Positions 1 through 8,493 of a stretch of 64,000 bases of DNA are shown here, in pieces. The stretch is from JAGAJR01 sp048463395 (lineage in GTDB: Bacteria; Pseudomonadota; Alphaproteobacteria; RF32; CAG-239): assembly GCA_048463395.1 (NCBI GenBank), contig DBFWPL010000023.1, positions 128,998 through 192,997 on the forward strand, written 5' to 3'. The first letter of the stretch is position 1. Every line of letters begins with the position of its first letter. The translations under genes were made by a program, and so were the position numbers. A model generated the notes under the pieces. The model had not been told where the DNA came from and made no database searches. It saw only the letters and a program-made list of their open reading frames with translations.

Positions 1-1
1 C

Positions 2-304
2 GTACATGGTTTTACGCCGCAGTTACAAGGGGGAAGTTTTCGTCCTTGGCACGCCGGAATCCTTTATTTGGAAGAAAATCCTCTGGTAAATAAGGTAAAT
101 CAACGAATTTCCGAGTTTAAGGATTTGATTGTCGGAAAAAATGTTCCTTATGATTTACGCAAATATAATACCGGAGCTTCCGTTATTCACGGGGCTGAAA
201 ACAATTTGGAAAACTGCCTGATTGAAATTCGGGATGATGAGTTTGCAAATATGGAAAAAGGCGTTTCCAAATGGTGCGAAATTCTGGCTTATGCGTTGTC
301 TTAA
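2..304 (+). CDS. N-formylglutamate amidohydrolase family protein, C-terminal part (5' end outside window)
   Basis: The frame is open from base 2, so this is the tail of a gene beginning left of the window. About 100 residues are visible. They contain RPWHAGILY, then VGKNVPYDLRKY, then HGAENNLENCLIEIRDDE. This matches the end of the N-formylglutamate amidohydrolase (FGase, PF05013) family, where RPWHxGxLY, a VGDNxPY-like stretch, a conserved HGE-like histidine and a final xIEIRxD strand occur in that order. The family hydrolyses N-formyl-glutamate or similar amides in the cytoplasm. A TTG at 68 could be mistaken for a start, but the family match extends upstream of it. The stop overlaps the end of the convergent HAD gene by 4 bases. 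Substrate cannot be told from this fragment. Confidence 0.72.
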   Translation, partial: VHGFTPQLQGGSFRPWHAGILYLEENPLVNKVNQRISEFKDLIVGKNVPYDLRKYNTGASVIHGAENNLENCLIEIRDDEFANMEKGVSKWCEILAYALS

Positions 305-981
305 TTTAGTTTATTTTCAATAAAGGTCTTCAAGTCTGCCATATTATAGAAAATATCTTTAACCCCCAAAGTTTCTACGCGTTTTTTGTAATCAGAAGAC
401 TGATATATCTCACTTCCGAGAAATGCGACAACCGGAATTTTAGCCCGAATGGCTGCGGTCATTCCGGCGATTGAATCTTCAATAACCAAGCAGTTTTCCG
501 GTTTTGTCTTCATTTTTTTGGCGGCGAGAAGAAACAGATCCGGTTCCGGTTTGCCGTGCTCCACCATATCTGCGGTAAAAATATTACCGGCATTAAAGAA
601 CTTTTCAAAACCTACGGCTTTTATTTTATCAATAGTTTTGTCATATAATCCGCCGGTGGCAACACATTGCTTGATTTTGATTTGGTTGAAAATATTTTCA
701 ACGTCGGGAGTAGCTTTCATCTCTTTGGCCATGGATATATAGTCAAGCTTAAGGGATTCTTCTTCAAAATCATCTTTGAGGTTGATACCCATATTTTTCA
801 AAACGATTCTTTTGGTCTTATCGCTCATCCCGCCGAGATGTTTGTTAACAGTTTCAAAATCCCAACTGAGACCATAATCTCTGTTTAAAATTTCCATTCG
901 GTTTTTCAGCCAGAGTTTTTCACTATCGGCAATAACACCGTCAAAATCCCAAATTATAAGTTTTAATAAATTTTCTTTCAT
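301..981 (-). CDS. HAD-superfamily phosphatase (beta-phosphoglucomutase/GS1-like)
   Basis: A 226-residue HAD hydrolase with all four motifs: DFDGV near residues 12-16 (nucleophile Asp12 and acid/base Asp14), CVATGG as motif II, GKPEPDLFL supplying the motif III lysine, and VIEDSIAGMTAA as motif IV. The helical cap between motifs I and II (about residues 20-90) is of the subfamily IA type found in beta-phosphoglucomutases and sugar-phosphate phosphatases. The start at 981 is preceded by AAAGG about 8 bases upstream. The protein is cytosolic with no signal peptide. The substrate cannot be assigned from sequence. It is convergent with the FGase-like gene. Confidence 0.85.
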   Translation of the reverse strand: MKENLLKLIIWDFDGVIADSEKLWLKNRMEILNRDYGLSWDFETVNKHLGGMSDKTKRIVLKNMGINLKDDFEEESLKLDYISMAKEMKATPDVENIFNQIKIKQCVATGGLYDKTIDKIKAVGFEKFFNAGNIFTADMVEHGKPEPDLFLLAAKKMKTKPENCLVIEDSIAGMTAAIRAKIPVVAFLGSEIYQSSDYKKRVETLGVKDIFYNMADLKTFIENKLN

Positions 982-1083
982 TTTTACAACCTTTGATTTA
1001 AAAATAACGAGTCCGAAAAACAGCCGTACAGAGGATTTTTAATACTTTTATGAAGAAACATCCGCCGCAAAAGCAAATTCTTC

Positions 1084-1668
1084 TCAGAGAGTCTGAAAAA
1101 CGTCTTTATAGACATATATGTTTTTCACAAATAAAAAACGCTTGGTTTCTATTTTTTCAGATAGTTTCATGTTTGGAATTTCAAAACTGTTGGAAAAAAC
1201 AATCAAATTTTTCTTGGCGTCTTCTTTTACTTTTTTGCCGAAACGTTCCATTAACGGCTGCATTAAGAAACAAACGATAATATCCGCTTCTTTAAACGAG
1301 CATTTAAACATATCTTTTTGGACGACGGTCAGGTTTTTTAATTTTCTGCCTTTGAACTTTGTAATCAGATAAGGAATATATCCCCACTCAATACCGACAA
1401 ATTTGTGTTGAGGAAATTTTTTTGCCAACGAGATAAGCAGTGATCCTGTTCCGCATCCCGGATCAAGAATAGTTTTTGTTTCTTTGCTGTCCGCCAATAA
1501 CCGGCTTACTCTTTCAATGATGAACTTTTTCTCTTGTCCGAAACTCGGAACATACGGCGGACATTCCCGATATTCTTTTATGAAAAGGAGTTTAATCATG
1601 ACCCAAATCATAAATAAAGAAAAAAGCATATTAAAAATACTGAGAAAATAGTATAGAAAAACAGCCAT
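1084..1668 (-). CDS. Membrane-anchored class I SAM-dependent methyltransferase
   Basis: A 194-residue protein. Residues 1-30 form one hydrophobic segment (FLYYFLSIFNMLFSLFMIW), followed by a PPYVPS linker. A Rossmann-type methyltransferase core follows, with glycine-rich motif I ILDPGCGTGSLL and the acidic end of strand 2 in FVGIEWG. A later VVQKDMF segment resembles motif II. The N-terminal helix suggests anchoring at the inner face of the cytoplasmic membrane. The core is short, with little room for a substrate-recognition domain. The substrate is unknown. It is divergent from mnmE, with about 60 bases between the starts. Confidence 0.7.
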   Translation of the reverse strand: MAVFLYYFLSIFNMLFSLFMIWVMIKLLFIKEYRECPPYVPSFGQEKKFIIERVSRLLADSKETKTILDPGCGTGSLLISLAKKFPQHKFVGIEWGYIPYLITKFKGRKLKNLTVVQKDMFKCSFKEADIIVCFLMQPLMERFGKKVKEDAKKNLIVFSNSFEIPNMKLSEKIETKRFLFVKNIYVYKDVFQTL

Positions 1669-1730
1669 GATAAAACTTTCATTAAATAATTTTAGTTTAC
1701 AATAAAACAGATTGAATTAAAGGAAAGTAA

Positions 1731-3074
1731 ATGGACGACAAAACAATTTATGCTTTATCGACGGTTTACGGCAAATCAGGCGTGGCCGTTATTCGTGTTT
1801 CCGGCAAAAAAGCTTTGGAAACCGTAAACCAAATGACAACGATTGATACGGCAAAAATAAAACCCCGTTATGCTTATTTTACGGATATTAAAGATATTGT
1901 TACACGTGAAACATTGGATAAATGCTTACTTCTTTACTTCAAGGCACCAAACTCTTTTACCGGAGAAGATATTGTTGAAATACAAACGCATGGTTCCAAA
2001 GCCGTCATATCCAGTATTTTGGACAATTTAAGCCGTTTGGCGGATTTCCGTATGGCAGAAGCGGGAGAATATTCCAAAAGAGCTTTTTATAACGGAAAAA
2101 TGGATTTAACAGAAGCAGAGGGTTTGGCTGACTTAATAGATTCAGAAACTTCCGAACAACAAAAATATGCTTTAAGACAAATGGAAGGAAATTTAAAAAA
2201 TCTGTATGAAGGCTGGCGGGAAGAATTAGTCAAAGTTTTGGCTTATCTGGAAGCATATATAGATTTTCCTGATGAAGATATTCCGGAAGACACTGTATTT
2301 AAACTTGAAAACGCTGTATTTAAACTTTCTGAAGCTATAAAACAACATTTACAGGGTGATAAAATCGGCGAACGCTTAAGAGAAGGATTCAGAGTTGTTA
2401 TTGTCGGTCCTCCGAATGCCGGAAAATCAAGTTTGTTAAATGCTGTGGTTAAAAGAGAGGCCGCTATCGTTTCCGATATCGCCGGAACAACCCGAGATGC
2501 GATAGATATCTATTTGGATATTAAAGGCTATCCGGTTATGTTTACCGATACGGCGGGTTTAAGAGAAACAGAAGAAGAAATTGAACAGCTGGGTATCAAA
2601 TTGGCTTATAGCAAAATTCAGGACGCTGATTTGGTATTATGTTTGTTTGATGCTTCAAAAGACTCTGTTCAAATCTTTGATAAAATTAAAAAATCATTTA
2701 AAAACAAAATACTGTTTGTCGCAAACAAAAGTGATAATTTAACATTTGAACAATGTTCAGAATTGCAAAAACAAGGATGCGTAACCATTTCTGCCAAACA
2801 ACGTCAAGGAATAGATATCTTGTTGGATAGGATTCACTCTTATATTGAAGAGCAGTTCACATCTAATTCTAATTTACTGATTACCAGAACCCGTTATCGT
2901 GAAGCTCTTCAGGAGACATTGGAAAATCTGGATATGTTTAATCTCAAAAAAGAGATAGAACTTTCGGCTGAAGATATCCGCCTTGCCGCCCGCGGTTTGG
3001 GTAAAATTACCGGCAGAATAGAAGTAGATGATATTCTCAATAAAATTTTCGGAAGTTTTTGCATTGGTAAATAG
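1731..3074 (+). CDS. mnmE: tRNA uridine-5-carboxymethylaminomethyl modification GTPase MnmE
   Basis: A 447-residue MnmE/TrmE of normal length. The N-terminal tetrahydrofolate-binding domain begins at TIYALSTVYGKSGVAVIRVSG. The inserted G domain shows G1 GPPNAGKSS, G2 region IAGTTRD, G3 DTAG and G4 NKSD. The C-terminus ends in the family's catalytic CIGK. MnmE works with MnmG on the wobble uridine of certain tRNAs. The start is preceded by AAAGGAAAG. Codons 56-61 contain a full match to the parS consensus, annotated separately. mnmG lies about 650 bases downstream, with one small gene between. Confidence 0.97.
   Translation: MDDKTIYALSTVYGKSGVAVIRVSGKKALETVNQMTTIDTAKIKPRYAYFTDIKDIVTRETLDKCLLLYFKAPNSFTGEDIVEIQTHGSKAVISSILDNLSRLADFRMAEAGEYSKRAFYNGKMDLTEAEGLADLIDSETSEQQKYALRQMEGNLKNLYEGWREELVKVLAYLEAYIDFPDEDIPEDTVFKLENAVFKLSEAIKQHLQGDKIGERLREGFRVVIVGPPNAGKSSLLNAVVKREAAIVSDIAGTTRDAIDIYLDIKGYPVMFTDTAGLRETEEEIEQLGIKLAYSKIQDADLVLCLFDASKDSVQIFDKIKKSFKNKILFVANKSDNLTFEQCSELQKQGCVTISAKQRQGIDILLDRIHSYIEEQFTSNSNLLITRTRYREALQETLENLDMFNLKKEIELSAEDIRLAARGLGKITGRIEVDDILNKIFGSFCIGK
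1898..1913. promoter_or_regulatory. parS: parS site 1, inside mnmE
   Basis: TGTTACACGTGAAACA matches the bacterial parS consensus TGTTNCACGTGAAACA at all defined positions. It is read in the mnmE frame as V-T-R-E-T. ParB binds such sites and spreads as a CTP-dependent clamp; parB is about 8 kb downstream. Confidence 0.88.
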
Positions 3075-3177
3075 TTGACAGATATATTTTTCTGAATAAA
3101 ATGCAGCGAGTTTTTTGATTATTCTGAAATTAAATATATCTGTTAAATTTTTGTGCCCATGAAGGAAGTATGTAATC

Positions 3178-3204
3178 ATGTCAGGTTTTATAACCGAGAA
3201 ATGA
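3178..3204 (+). CDS. Possible 8-residue leader peptide (MSGFITEK)
   Basis: The best Shine-Dalgarno sequence in this interval, AAGGAAG at 3162-3168, is followed by an ATG at 3178. That ATG opens only eight codons, MSGFITEK, and ends in TGA. The TGA overlaps the ATG at 3201 that begins the next plausible gene (ATGA). This could be a coupled leader. It could also be the true N-terminus of the next protein separated by a one-base indel. Confidence 0.3.
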   Translation: MSGFITEK

Positions 3205-3575
3205 TACGCCACCTTTCCGGAGACAACTTACGTCCTCCCGAAAGCTGGAAACCTGCTGTTGAATCTATCAGTGTTTTCAAAGAATATTCTTTTTCTCAAA
3301 TTTTAAAACTGCTGAATGAGCAGGCAAACTTATTCTGCGAGAAATTGAGTAGTTTGGAGGCAAAGCAGACTGAAGAAAATATCCGCAGAACATATAAGAT
3401 AATTTTATTTGATGTATCATATCTTATCAGATTCAAAGACTTTATTTCTAAAGAGTTGATAACCGCCATACATATCTTGCTTTCTCTCTATTATTTCAAT
3501 CCTTCTCTTGCGGAAGACGAGACAATAAAAGTCTTTCTTAAGACGATTCTGGATAAAGATTTGAAGCTTGATTGA
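3201..3575 (+). CDS. Small protein of unknown function between mnmE and mnmG
   Basis: 124 residues from the ATG at 3201. The frame is open further upstream, with a GTG at 3153 and an ATG at 3159, but neither has a ribosome-binding site. The protein looks mainly helical and soluble, with FKEYSFSQILKLLNEQANLF and a long C-terminal helical stretch around SKELITAIHILLSLYYF. No catalytic motif or known domain is recognised. It sits between mnmE and mnmG and ends just before a rho-independent terminator, so it probably belongs to the mnmE transcript. The start is uncertain. Confidence 0.55.
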   Translation: MIRHLSGDNLRPPESWKPAVESISVFKEYSFSQILKLLNEQANLFCEKLSSLEAKQTEENIRRTYKIILFDVSYLIRFKDFISKELITAIHILLSLYYFNPSLAEDETIKVFLKTILDKDLKLD

Positions 3576-3591
3576 ACAGGCATTTCTAAAT

Positions 3592-3622
3592 ACCGCTGAG
3601 TTGCAAAACTTGGCGGTTTTTT
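3592..3622 (+). terminator. Rho-independent terminator after the mnmE unit
   Basis: The arms ACCGC and GCGGT, with an inner AGTT/AACT pairing, are followed by TTTTTT. It lies 16 bases after the stop of the small unknown gene and separates it from the mnmG promoter region. Confidence 0.75.
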
Positions 3623-3652
3623 GCTTTAAATAGGGAGTAATCTTATAAAATT

Positions 3653-3684
3653 TTGACAGTTTCTTAATTTTTTTTTGCTAGATT
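3653..3684 (+). promoter_or_regulatory. Candidate promoter for mnmG
   Basis: A perfect TTGACA -35 element at 3653-3658 is followed, after an AT-rich spacer of 19-20 bases, by CTAGAT/TAGATT as a possible -10. The spacing is longer than ideal. It lies downstream of a terminator and about 35-65 bases before the mnmG start. Confidence 0.4.
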
Positions 3685-3719
3685 AAGATGAAAAAATTTC
3701 TATGTAAGGCACAATAATA

Positions 3720-5576
3720 ATGAATAATAACAGCTTTGAATATGACGTTATTGTTATCGGCGGAGGTCATGCCGGATGTGAAGCCTGTGCGGCAGCCGCC
3801 AGGGTCGGAGCAAAAACGGCTCTGATAACGCATAAAATATCCACAATCGGAGAAATGTCCTGTAATCCTGCAATCGGGGGACTGGGAAAAGGACATCTTG
3901 TCAGAGAAATTGACGCTTTGGACGGACTGATGGCCCGTGTTATTGATAAAGCGGGGATTCAATTCCGTATTTTAAATGCTTCCAAGGGGCCGGCGGTCAG
4001 AGGACCTCGGGCACAAGCAGATAGAGATTTATATAAAAAATATATGCTTGAAGCTTTGCAAAATCAAAAAAATCTCGATTTAATAGAAGGAGCTGTTGAG
4101 GGACTGTCTTTTGACGGAGATAAAATTACCGGAGTTACGTTGGCAGACGGAAAAGTTTTTTCTGCCCGAACGGTTGTTTTAACTTCCGGAACATTTCTGA
4201 ACGGCGTAATGTTTATCGGTCATGAAACAACAATCGGCGGACGAGTTAATGATATTTCTTGTTCCGGAATAACACCGTATTTAAAGGAAAAAGGTCTTAA
4301 AGTCGGACGTCTAAAGACAGGAACCCCTGCCCGTTTGAACGGAAAAACGATTAATTGGGATATTTTGGAAGTTCAGGAGGGCGACAACCCGCCAATTCCT
4401 TTTTCTTATTTAACCAAAGAAATAACCAATCCTCAAATAAAATGCTATATTACCCATACCAACGAGCAAACACATAAAATTATTCGGGATAATTTTTCCA
4501 AATGTGCTTTGTTTTCCGGATTAATTACCGGTGTCGGTCCGAGATATTGTCCAAGTATTGAAGACAAGCTTGTCAAATTTGCCGACCGCACCAGTCATCA
4601 GATTTTCTTAGAACCGGAAGGATTGAATACGGATGTGGTTTATCCTAACGGAATATCGACGTCTCTTCCGGCAGATGTACAGCACGAATTTATTCATACC
4701 ATAAAGGGCTTAGAGAATGTAGAAATTCTCCGACCTGCTTACGCAATAGAATATGACTATGTTGATCCGCAAGAGCTGAATAATCGTCTGGAAGTGAAAA
4801 AAATAGACGGATTGTTTTTAGCCGGACAAATTAACGGAACAACAGGTTATGAAGAAGCTGCGGCACAAGGGCTTCTTGCCGGTGTCAATGCGGCCTTAAA
4901 AGCTTTAGGTTCAGAAAAAGAATTTGTTGTTGACCGCAGCCTCGGTTATTTGGGAGTTATGGTTGATGATTTAATAACTAAAGGTGTTGACGAGCCATAT
5001 CGAATGTTTACTTCCCGCTCTGAATATCGCTTGCTTCTTCGGGCGGATAATGCAGACGCCAGATTAACGCAATTAGGATATGACATAGGTTGTGTCGGCG
5101 AAGAAAGATACAGTGTATTTAAAGAAAAATATGCCAAGATTAAGCATTATCGTGAAATATGTGAAGACCTGAAGATAACGCCGAATGAACTGGAATCTTT
5201 TGGCATAAGAACCAAAAAAGACGGATTAAAGCGTTCGGCTTTCAATGTTATGTCCTATGATGACGTTTCACGTGAAACAATTAACACAATTTGGCCGGAA
5301 CTGAAAGAAATTCCGGATGATGTTTTTGAAGAGATTGAGATAGAGGCAAAATACTCCGGCTATCTCAAACGCCAGCTTGCCGATGTTGAAGTCTTTAAAA
5401 AAGATGAGAAACTTAAAATCCGTGAAGATATTGATTACAGCAAAATCGGCGGTCTTTCTCGGGAAATGGTGGCTAAATTAACAAAAGTAAGACCGGCGAC
5501 CATCGGTGAAGCCTCTCGTATTCCGGGAGTAACACCGGCAGCAATAACAGCAATTTTAGGTTATGTGAAAAGGTGA
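3720..5576 (+). CDS. mnmG: tRNA uridine-5-carboxymethylaminomethyl modification enzyme MnmG (GidA)
   Basis: A 618-residue FAD-binding partner of MnmE. Its dinucleotide-binding motif VIGGGHAGCEA is near residues 11-21. The MnmG signatures GPRYCPSIEDK and GLFLAGQINGTTGYEEAAAQG are present. The C-terminal helical domain ends in RIPGVTPAAITAILGYVKR, the usual MnmG tail. With MnmE it installs the (carboxymethyl)aminomethyl group at U34. Codons near 5264-5279 contain a parS site read as VSRET. The stop is 3 bases before the first HD-domain gene, suggesting one transcript. Confidence 0.97.
   Translation: MNNNSFEYDVIVIGGGHAGCEACAAAARVGAKTALITHKISTIGEMSCNPAIGGLGKGHLVREIDALDGLMARVIDKAGIQFRILNASKGPAVRGPRAQADRDLYKKYMLEALQNQKNLDLIEGAVEGLSFDGDKITGVTLADGKVFSARTVVLTSGTFLNGVMFIGHETTIGGRVNDISCSGITPYLKEKGLKVGRLKTGTPARLNGKTINWDILEVQEGDNPPIPFSYLTKEITNPQIKCYITHTNEQTHKIIRDNFSKCALFSGLITGVGPRYCPSIEDKLVKFADRTSHQIFLEPEGLNTDVVYPNGISTSLPADVQHEFIHTIKGLENVEILRPAYAIEYDYVDPQELNNRLEVKKIDGLFLAGQINGTTGYEEAAAQGLLAGVNAALKALGSEKEFVVDRSLGYLGVMVDDLITKGVDEPYRMFTSRSEYRLLLRADNADARLTQLGYDIGCVGEERYSVFKEKYAKIKHYREICEDLKITPNELESFGIRTKKDGLKRSAFNVMSYDDVSRETINTIWPELKEIPDDVFEEIEIEAKYSGYLKRQLADVEVFKKDEKLKIREDIDYSKIGGLSREMVAKLTKVRPATIGEASRIPGVTPAAITAILGYVKR
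5264..5279. promoter_or_regulatory. parS: parS site 2, inside mnmG
   Basis: CGTTTCACGTGAAACA matches the parS consensus at every defined position except the first base (C for T). The core GTTTCACGTGAAAC palindrome is intact. It is translated as V-S-R-E-T in mnmG, like the other two sites. Confidence 0.85.
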
Positions 5577-5579
5577 GTT

Positions 5580-6209
5580 ATGAAAATACCGTCAATGACA
5601 GAAGCTCTGAATTTGTTTGATGAAGGATTAAAAACATTGAGTGTTAATCATCCTAAATTTCCGCCCTCAATAATTAATACTTATAGGGTTCACGGAACAT
5701 TGGTTGCTTTTTGTGCAGAAATTATCGCCTCAAAAATCCCCGAATTAGACGGTCGTTCGGCTTATATCTTGGGATTGCTGCATGATTACGGAAAACTGGT
5801 AACCGTAGAAGAAAAAGGAGATACGTTCCACGGTGTCAGCGGATATGAGATTCTTATGGAAAAAGGCTATGATGATGTTGCTCGTGTCTGCCTGACTCAC
5901 AGTTTTCCAAGTAAAAAGTTCAAAATTCGTGATTATGCTTCCTACCCGATAAAAGAGCTATGCAAAGCCAGACGATTACTCCGTAAAATAGAATACAACG
6001 ATTATGACCGACTGATACAATTGGCGGATATGTTTGTAACCGGTCTTGGTTTAGTTAACCTGAAAGAGCGTATGAATTTTATTCGTGATAAATACCGGAT
6101 TTCATCCCTGGTTATTAAAAGAAAATATCGTGATGCATTAGAATTAAAACATTATTTTGATAAAAAATGCGGGTGCGACATATATAAGCTCCTCGGAGTA
6201 GATAAATGA
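5580..6209 (+). CDS. HD-domain phosphohydrolase, tandem copy 1
   Basis: A 209-residue protein with an HD-superfamily arrangement: H38 (RVHG), H68-D69 (GLLHDYGK), H84 (TFHG), H107 (LTHS) and D150 (LIQLAD). These are the expected metal ligands of HD metal-dependent phosphohydrolases, with extra histidines as seen in two-metal members. The C-terminus CGCDIYKLLGV is shared with copy 3. It begins 3 bases after mnmG and overlaps copy 2 by 4 bases (ATGA). It is cytosolic with no partner domain. The substrate (nucleotide, cyclic nucleotide or other phosphoester) cannot be assigned. Confidence 0.82.
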   Translation: MKIPSMTEALNLFDEGLKTLSVNHPKFPPSIINTYRVHGTLVAFCAEIIASKIPELDGRSAYILGLLHDYGKLVTVEEKGDTFHGVSGYEILMEKGYDDVARVCLTHSFPSKKFKIRDYASYPIKELCKARRLLRKIEYNDYDRLIQLADMFVTGLGLVNLKERMNFIRDKYRISSLVIKRKYRDALELKHYFDKKCGCDIYKLLGVDK

Positions 6210-6823
6210 CAGCTTTCCCCGATAAGCAAACCGCTCAAAAAATGTTTGAAGATGTTGTAAATTTGAGAAATAACAGCAATTGCCCTTTTATAGATAATCA
6301 GGAATACACATTCAGAAAACATTGTCATGGTGTTGCTCTGGCGGCTGAAAAAATAGCAGAAGCGGCAGGCTTAAACAAAAACAAAGCTTATGTCTTTGGT
6401 TTGTTGCATGATGCCGGACGAATCCTTGATGAAAAAACTAATAATGTTTATCATTCATATACCGGCTATAAATATCTTAACAAACTCGGTTATCCTGAGA
6501 TTGCTCGTATCTCCCTTACCCATTCTTTTTATAGAAAAATCATTGATGAAAGTCTGTATATGAAAACTCCGGATATTCCGGAATGTAAAAAATTACTTTC
6601 AAATATAGAATATGATGACTATGACCGCTTAATACAGTTATGCGATCAAATGAATAATCTCGGCGAATTTTGTACCATAGAAGAACGCTTTGCTGATATC
6701 TCCAAACGATATGGTCGCCCGCTCGAAAAACTGGTACCGTATATTCAGATTGTTAAGGGCATAAAAGCAGATTTTGATACAAGAGCCAGACAAGACGTTT
6801 ATAAGCTGTTGGGAATAAAATAA
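6206..6823 (+). CDS. HD-domain phosphohydrolase, tandem copy 2
   Basis: A 205-residue paralogue of the genes on either side. The ligands align as H in KHCHG, HD in GLLHDAGR, H in VYHSYTGY, H in LTHSF and D in YDRLIQLCD. The usual lysine after HDxG is arginine (HDAGR), while copies 1 and 3 have HDYGK. The C-terminal motif is RQDVYKLLGIK, so the CGC cysteines of copies 1 and 3 are missing. It overlaps copy 1 by four bases and its TAA shares an A with the ATG of copy 3, so the three genes are translationally coupled. Divergence between copies is high, suggesting old duplication. Confidence 0.82.
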   Translation: MTAFPDKQTAQKMFEDVVNLRNNSNCPFIDNQEYTFRKHCHGVALAAEKIAEAAGLNKNKAYVFGLLHDAGRILDEKTNNVYHSYTGYKYLNKLGYPEIARISLTHSFYRKIIDESLYMKTPDIPECKKLLSNIEYDDYDRLIQLCDQMNNLGEFCTIEERFADISKRYGRPLEKLVPYIQIVKGIKADFDTRARQDVYKLLGIK

Positions 6824-7449
6824 TGTCTGTTGGATACCCTAACCTTTCCGAAGCCTTAAAAATCTGGGAGGAAGGCATAGCCTTTCGTCTTTCGCAAGGA
6901 GATTTCTCCAAAGAGGAAGAATATCGGTTTCATACCCAAAAAGTAGCGGAAATAGCGTCTTTAATTGCTTCAAAATGCGGACTGGACGCAGATAAAGCTT
7001 ATGTTTTTGGGCTTTTGCATGATTACGGAAAACATATTGATGAAAGAAAAACCGGTATTTTCCACGGATTGGAAGGATATCGGGAAATGCTGAAAAAAGG
7101 TTATCCGGAAATGGCTGTGATTTGTCTCAGTCATTGCTTTCCAAAACAAGATTTTGATATTGAAAACTATCCCGCATACAGTCGGACAGACTTGGAAACA
7201 AGCAAACAAATATTATCTTTGCTTTCTTACAATGATTATGACCGTCTTATTCAGCTGAGTGATATGTTTCCTGAAGGAATGAACATTGTTACCATTGAAA
7301 ACAGATTACAAGGTATAAAAAAGAGATATGGTTTATCTGAAAAGGAACTAAAAGATATTTCTGAAAATGCTTTGTATTTGAAACAATATTTTTCCGGATT
7401 ATGCGGTTGCGATATTTATAAGTTGATAGGGATTAACGATAATTTATAA
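6823..7449 (+). CDS. HD-domain phosphohydrolase, tandem copy 3
   Basis: A 208-residue third paralogue. Ligands: RFHTQKV, GLLHDYGK, IFHGLEGY, LSHCF and YDRLIQLSD. The end CGCDIYKLIGI resembles copy 1. Its ATG overlaps the stop of copy 2 in TAATG. A PHP-family phosphoesterase follows 28 bases later. Four consecutive metal-dependent phosphoesterase genes are therefore coded together downstream of mnmG. No regulator or membrane segment is visible in it. Confidence 0.82.
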   Translation: MSVGYPNLSEALKIWEEGIAFRLSQGDFSKEEEYRFHTQKVAEIASLIASKCGLDADKAYVFGLLHDYGKHIDERKTGIFHGLEGYREMLKKGYPEMAVICLSHCFPKQDFDIENYPAYSRTDLETSKQILSLLSYNDYDRLIQLSDMFPEGMNIVTIENRLQGIKKRYGLSEKELKDISENALYLKQYFSGLCGCDIYKLIGINDNL

Positions 7450-7477
7450 GTAAAAATAAAATTGGTTGAGGGATAAG

Positions 7478-8308
7478 ATGATTCAAAAATATTCGTATCA
7501 TACACATACAAATTTTTCGGACGGAAGAAACAGCTTGGAAGAAATGTTGGAACAAGCTGTTAAATTGGGTTTTGAAGAAATAGGTGTTTCCGATCATTTT
7601 ATCGTTCATAAAGGTTTTTCGGAAAGCCCGTCAAAAAAACTTCTTCAGAATTATCATGCACCGCATATTTATCGAACAAGTTTTGAGGATGCCGTAAAAG
7701 ATTTCAAGAAGCATTATGAACATATTCGTTCTGTTGCTAAAAACTATCCTCTAAAAGTTTATGTCGGAGCTGAGGTTGATTATTTTGACTATGATGGTTG
7801 GAAAGAAGGCTTTGAGTTTTTCAAATCAGAATGTCGTCCAGACTATTGCTTAAGCGGAAACCATTTTTTATTTTTGCCGGATGGAAAGATTATTGATCCG
7901 AGAAATTTATCTCTGGCAGGGAATATTGAAGAACAGAAGAAAGTTGTCTCCAATCATTATAAAATGATATGCAAAGCGATAGCCAGTGGTTTGTTTGATT
8001 TTATTGCCCATATAGACTATATGCGTCGAGTTGAAGAAAGTTTGGGAGAAAAATTCAAGCCGGAAAAAACAAGGGTTGCTGGCTATCTGGCACGGTATAA
8101 TGTTCCGACGGAATTAAGCACTAAAGGGCTGCGAAAAGAGAATCCGGATTATTATCCGGCAAAATGGTTAGCTGATTTGTTAATTGAAAAAAATGTTCCT
8201 ATCGTTATCAGTGATGATGCTCATCAAATATCGGAGCTTGGATGTCGATTTGACGAAGCCGAATCTTATTTGCAAACTCATAATTGTACCAACCGATGGA
8301 AACTTTAA
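7478..8308 (+). CDS. PHP-domain phosphoesterase, histidinol-phosphatase (HisJ)-like
   Basis: A 276-residue PHP-family hydrolase. The N-terminal YSYHTHTNFSDG gives the HxH-type metal ligands. Further PHP ligands lie in GVSDHF, GAEVDYF, SGNHF, FDFIAHIDYM and VISDDAHQ. The length and motif order fit HisJ-type histidinol-phosphatases, but other PHP phosphoesterases look similar and no his gene is nearby. The ATG at 7478 is chosen because GAGGGAT lies 7-13 bases upstream; the frame is open to a TTG at 7466. It probably shares a transcript with the HD triplet. Confidence 0.8.
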   Translation: MIQKYSYHTHTNFSDGRNSLEEMLEQAVKLGFEEIGVSDHFIVHKGFSESPSKKLLQNYHAPHIYRTSFEDAVKDFKKHYEHIRSVAKNYPLKVYVGAEVDYFDYDGWKEGFEFFKSECRPDYCLSGNHFLFLPDGKIIDPRNLSLAGNIEEQKKVVSNHYKMICKAIASGLFDFIAHIDYMRRVEESLGEKFKPEKTRVAGYLARYNVPTELSTKGLRKENPDYYPAKWLADLLIEKNVPIVISDDAHQISELGCRFDEAESYLQTHNCTNRWKL

Positions 8309-8493
8309 TCCGTTGTTTTTTGTTCTAACGGTGTATTTAAAGATAAAATTTTTTATAGTTAGAGTCAATAAACAGTGTTTAAGTTGTTGATTTGAGATTC
8401 TTTTATTTGGGTGATATTTTTTTTAATAAAATATGTGTTTATAACTCCTGTTTTTGTATTTTAATTTTTTATAAAAAATATATAAATATTTTT

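Noticed and set aside
8392..8493. Extended N-terminus of RsmG
   Set aside because: The additional 34 codons are AT-rich intergenic-type sequence without homology; RsmG proteins start close to the ATG at 8494.
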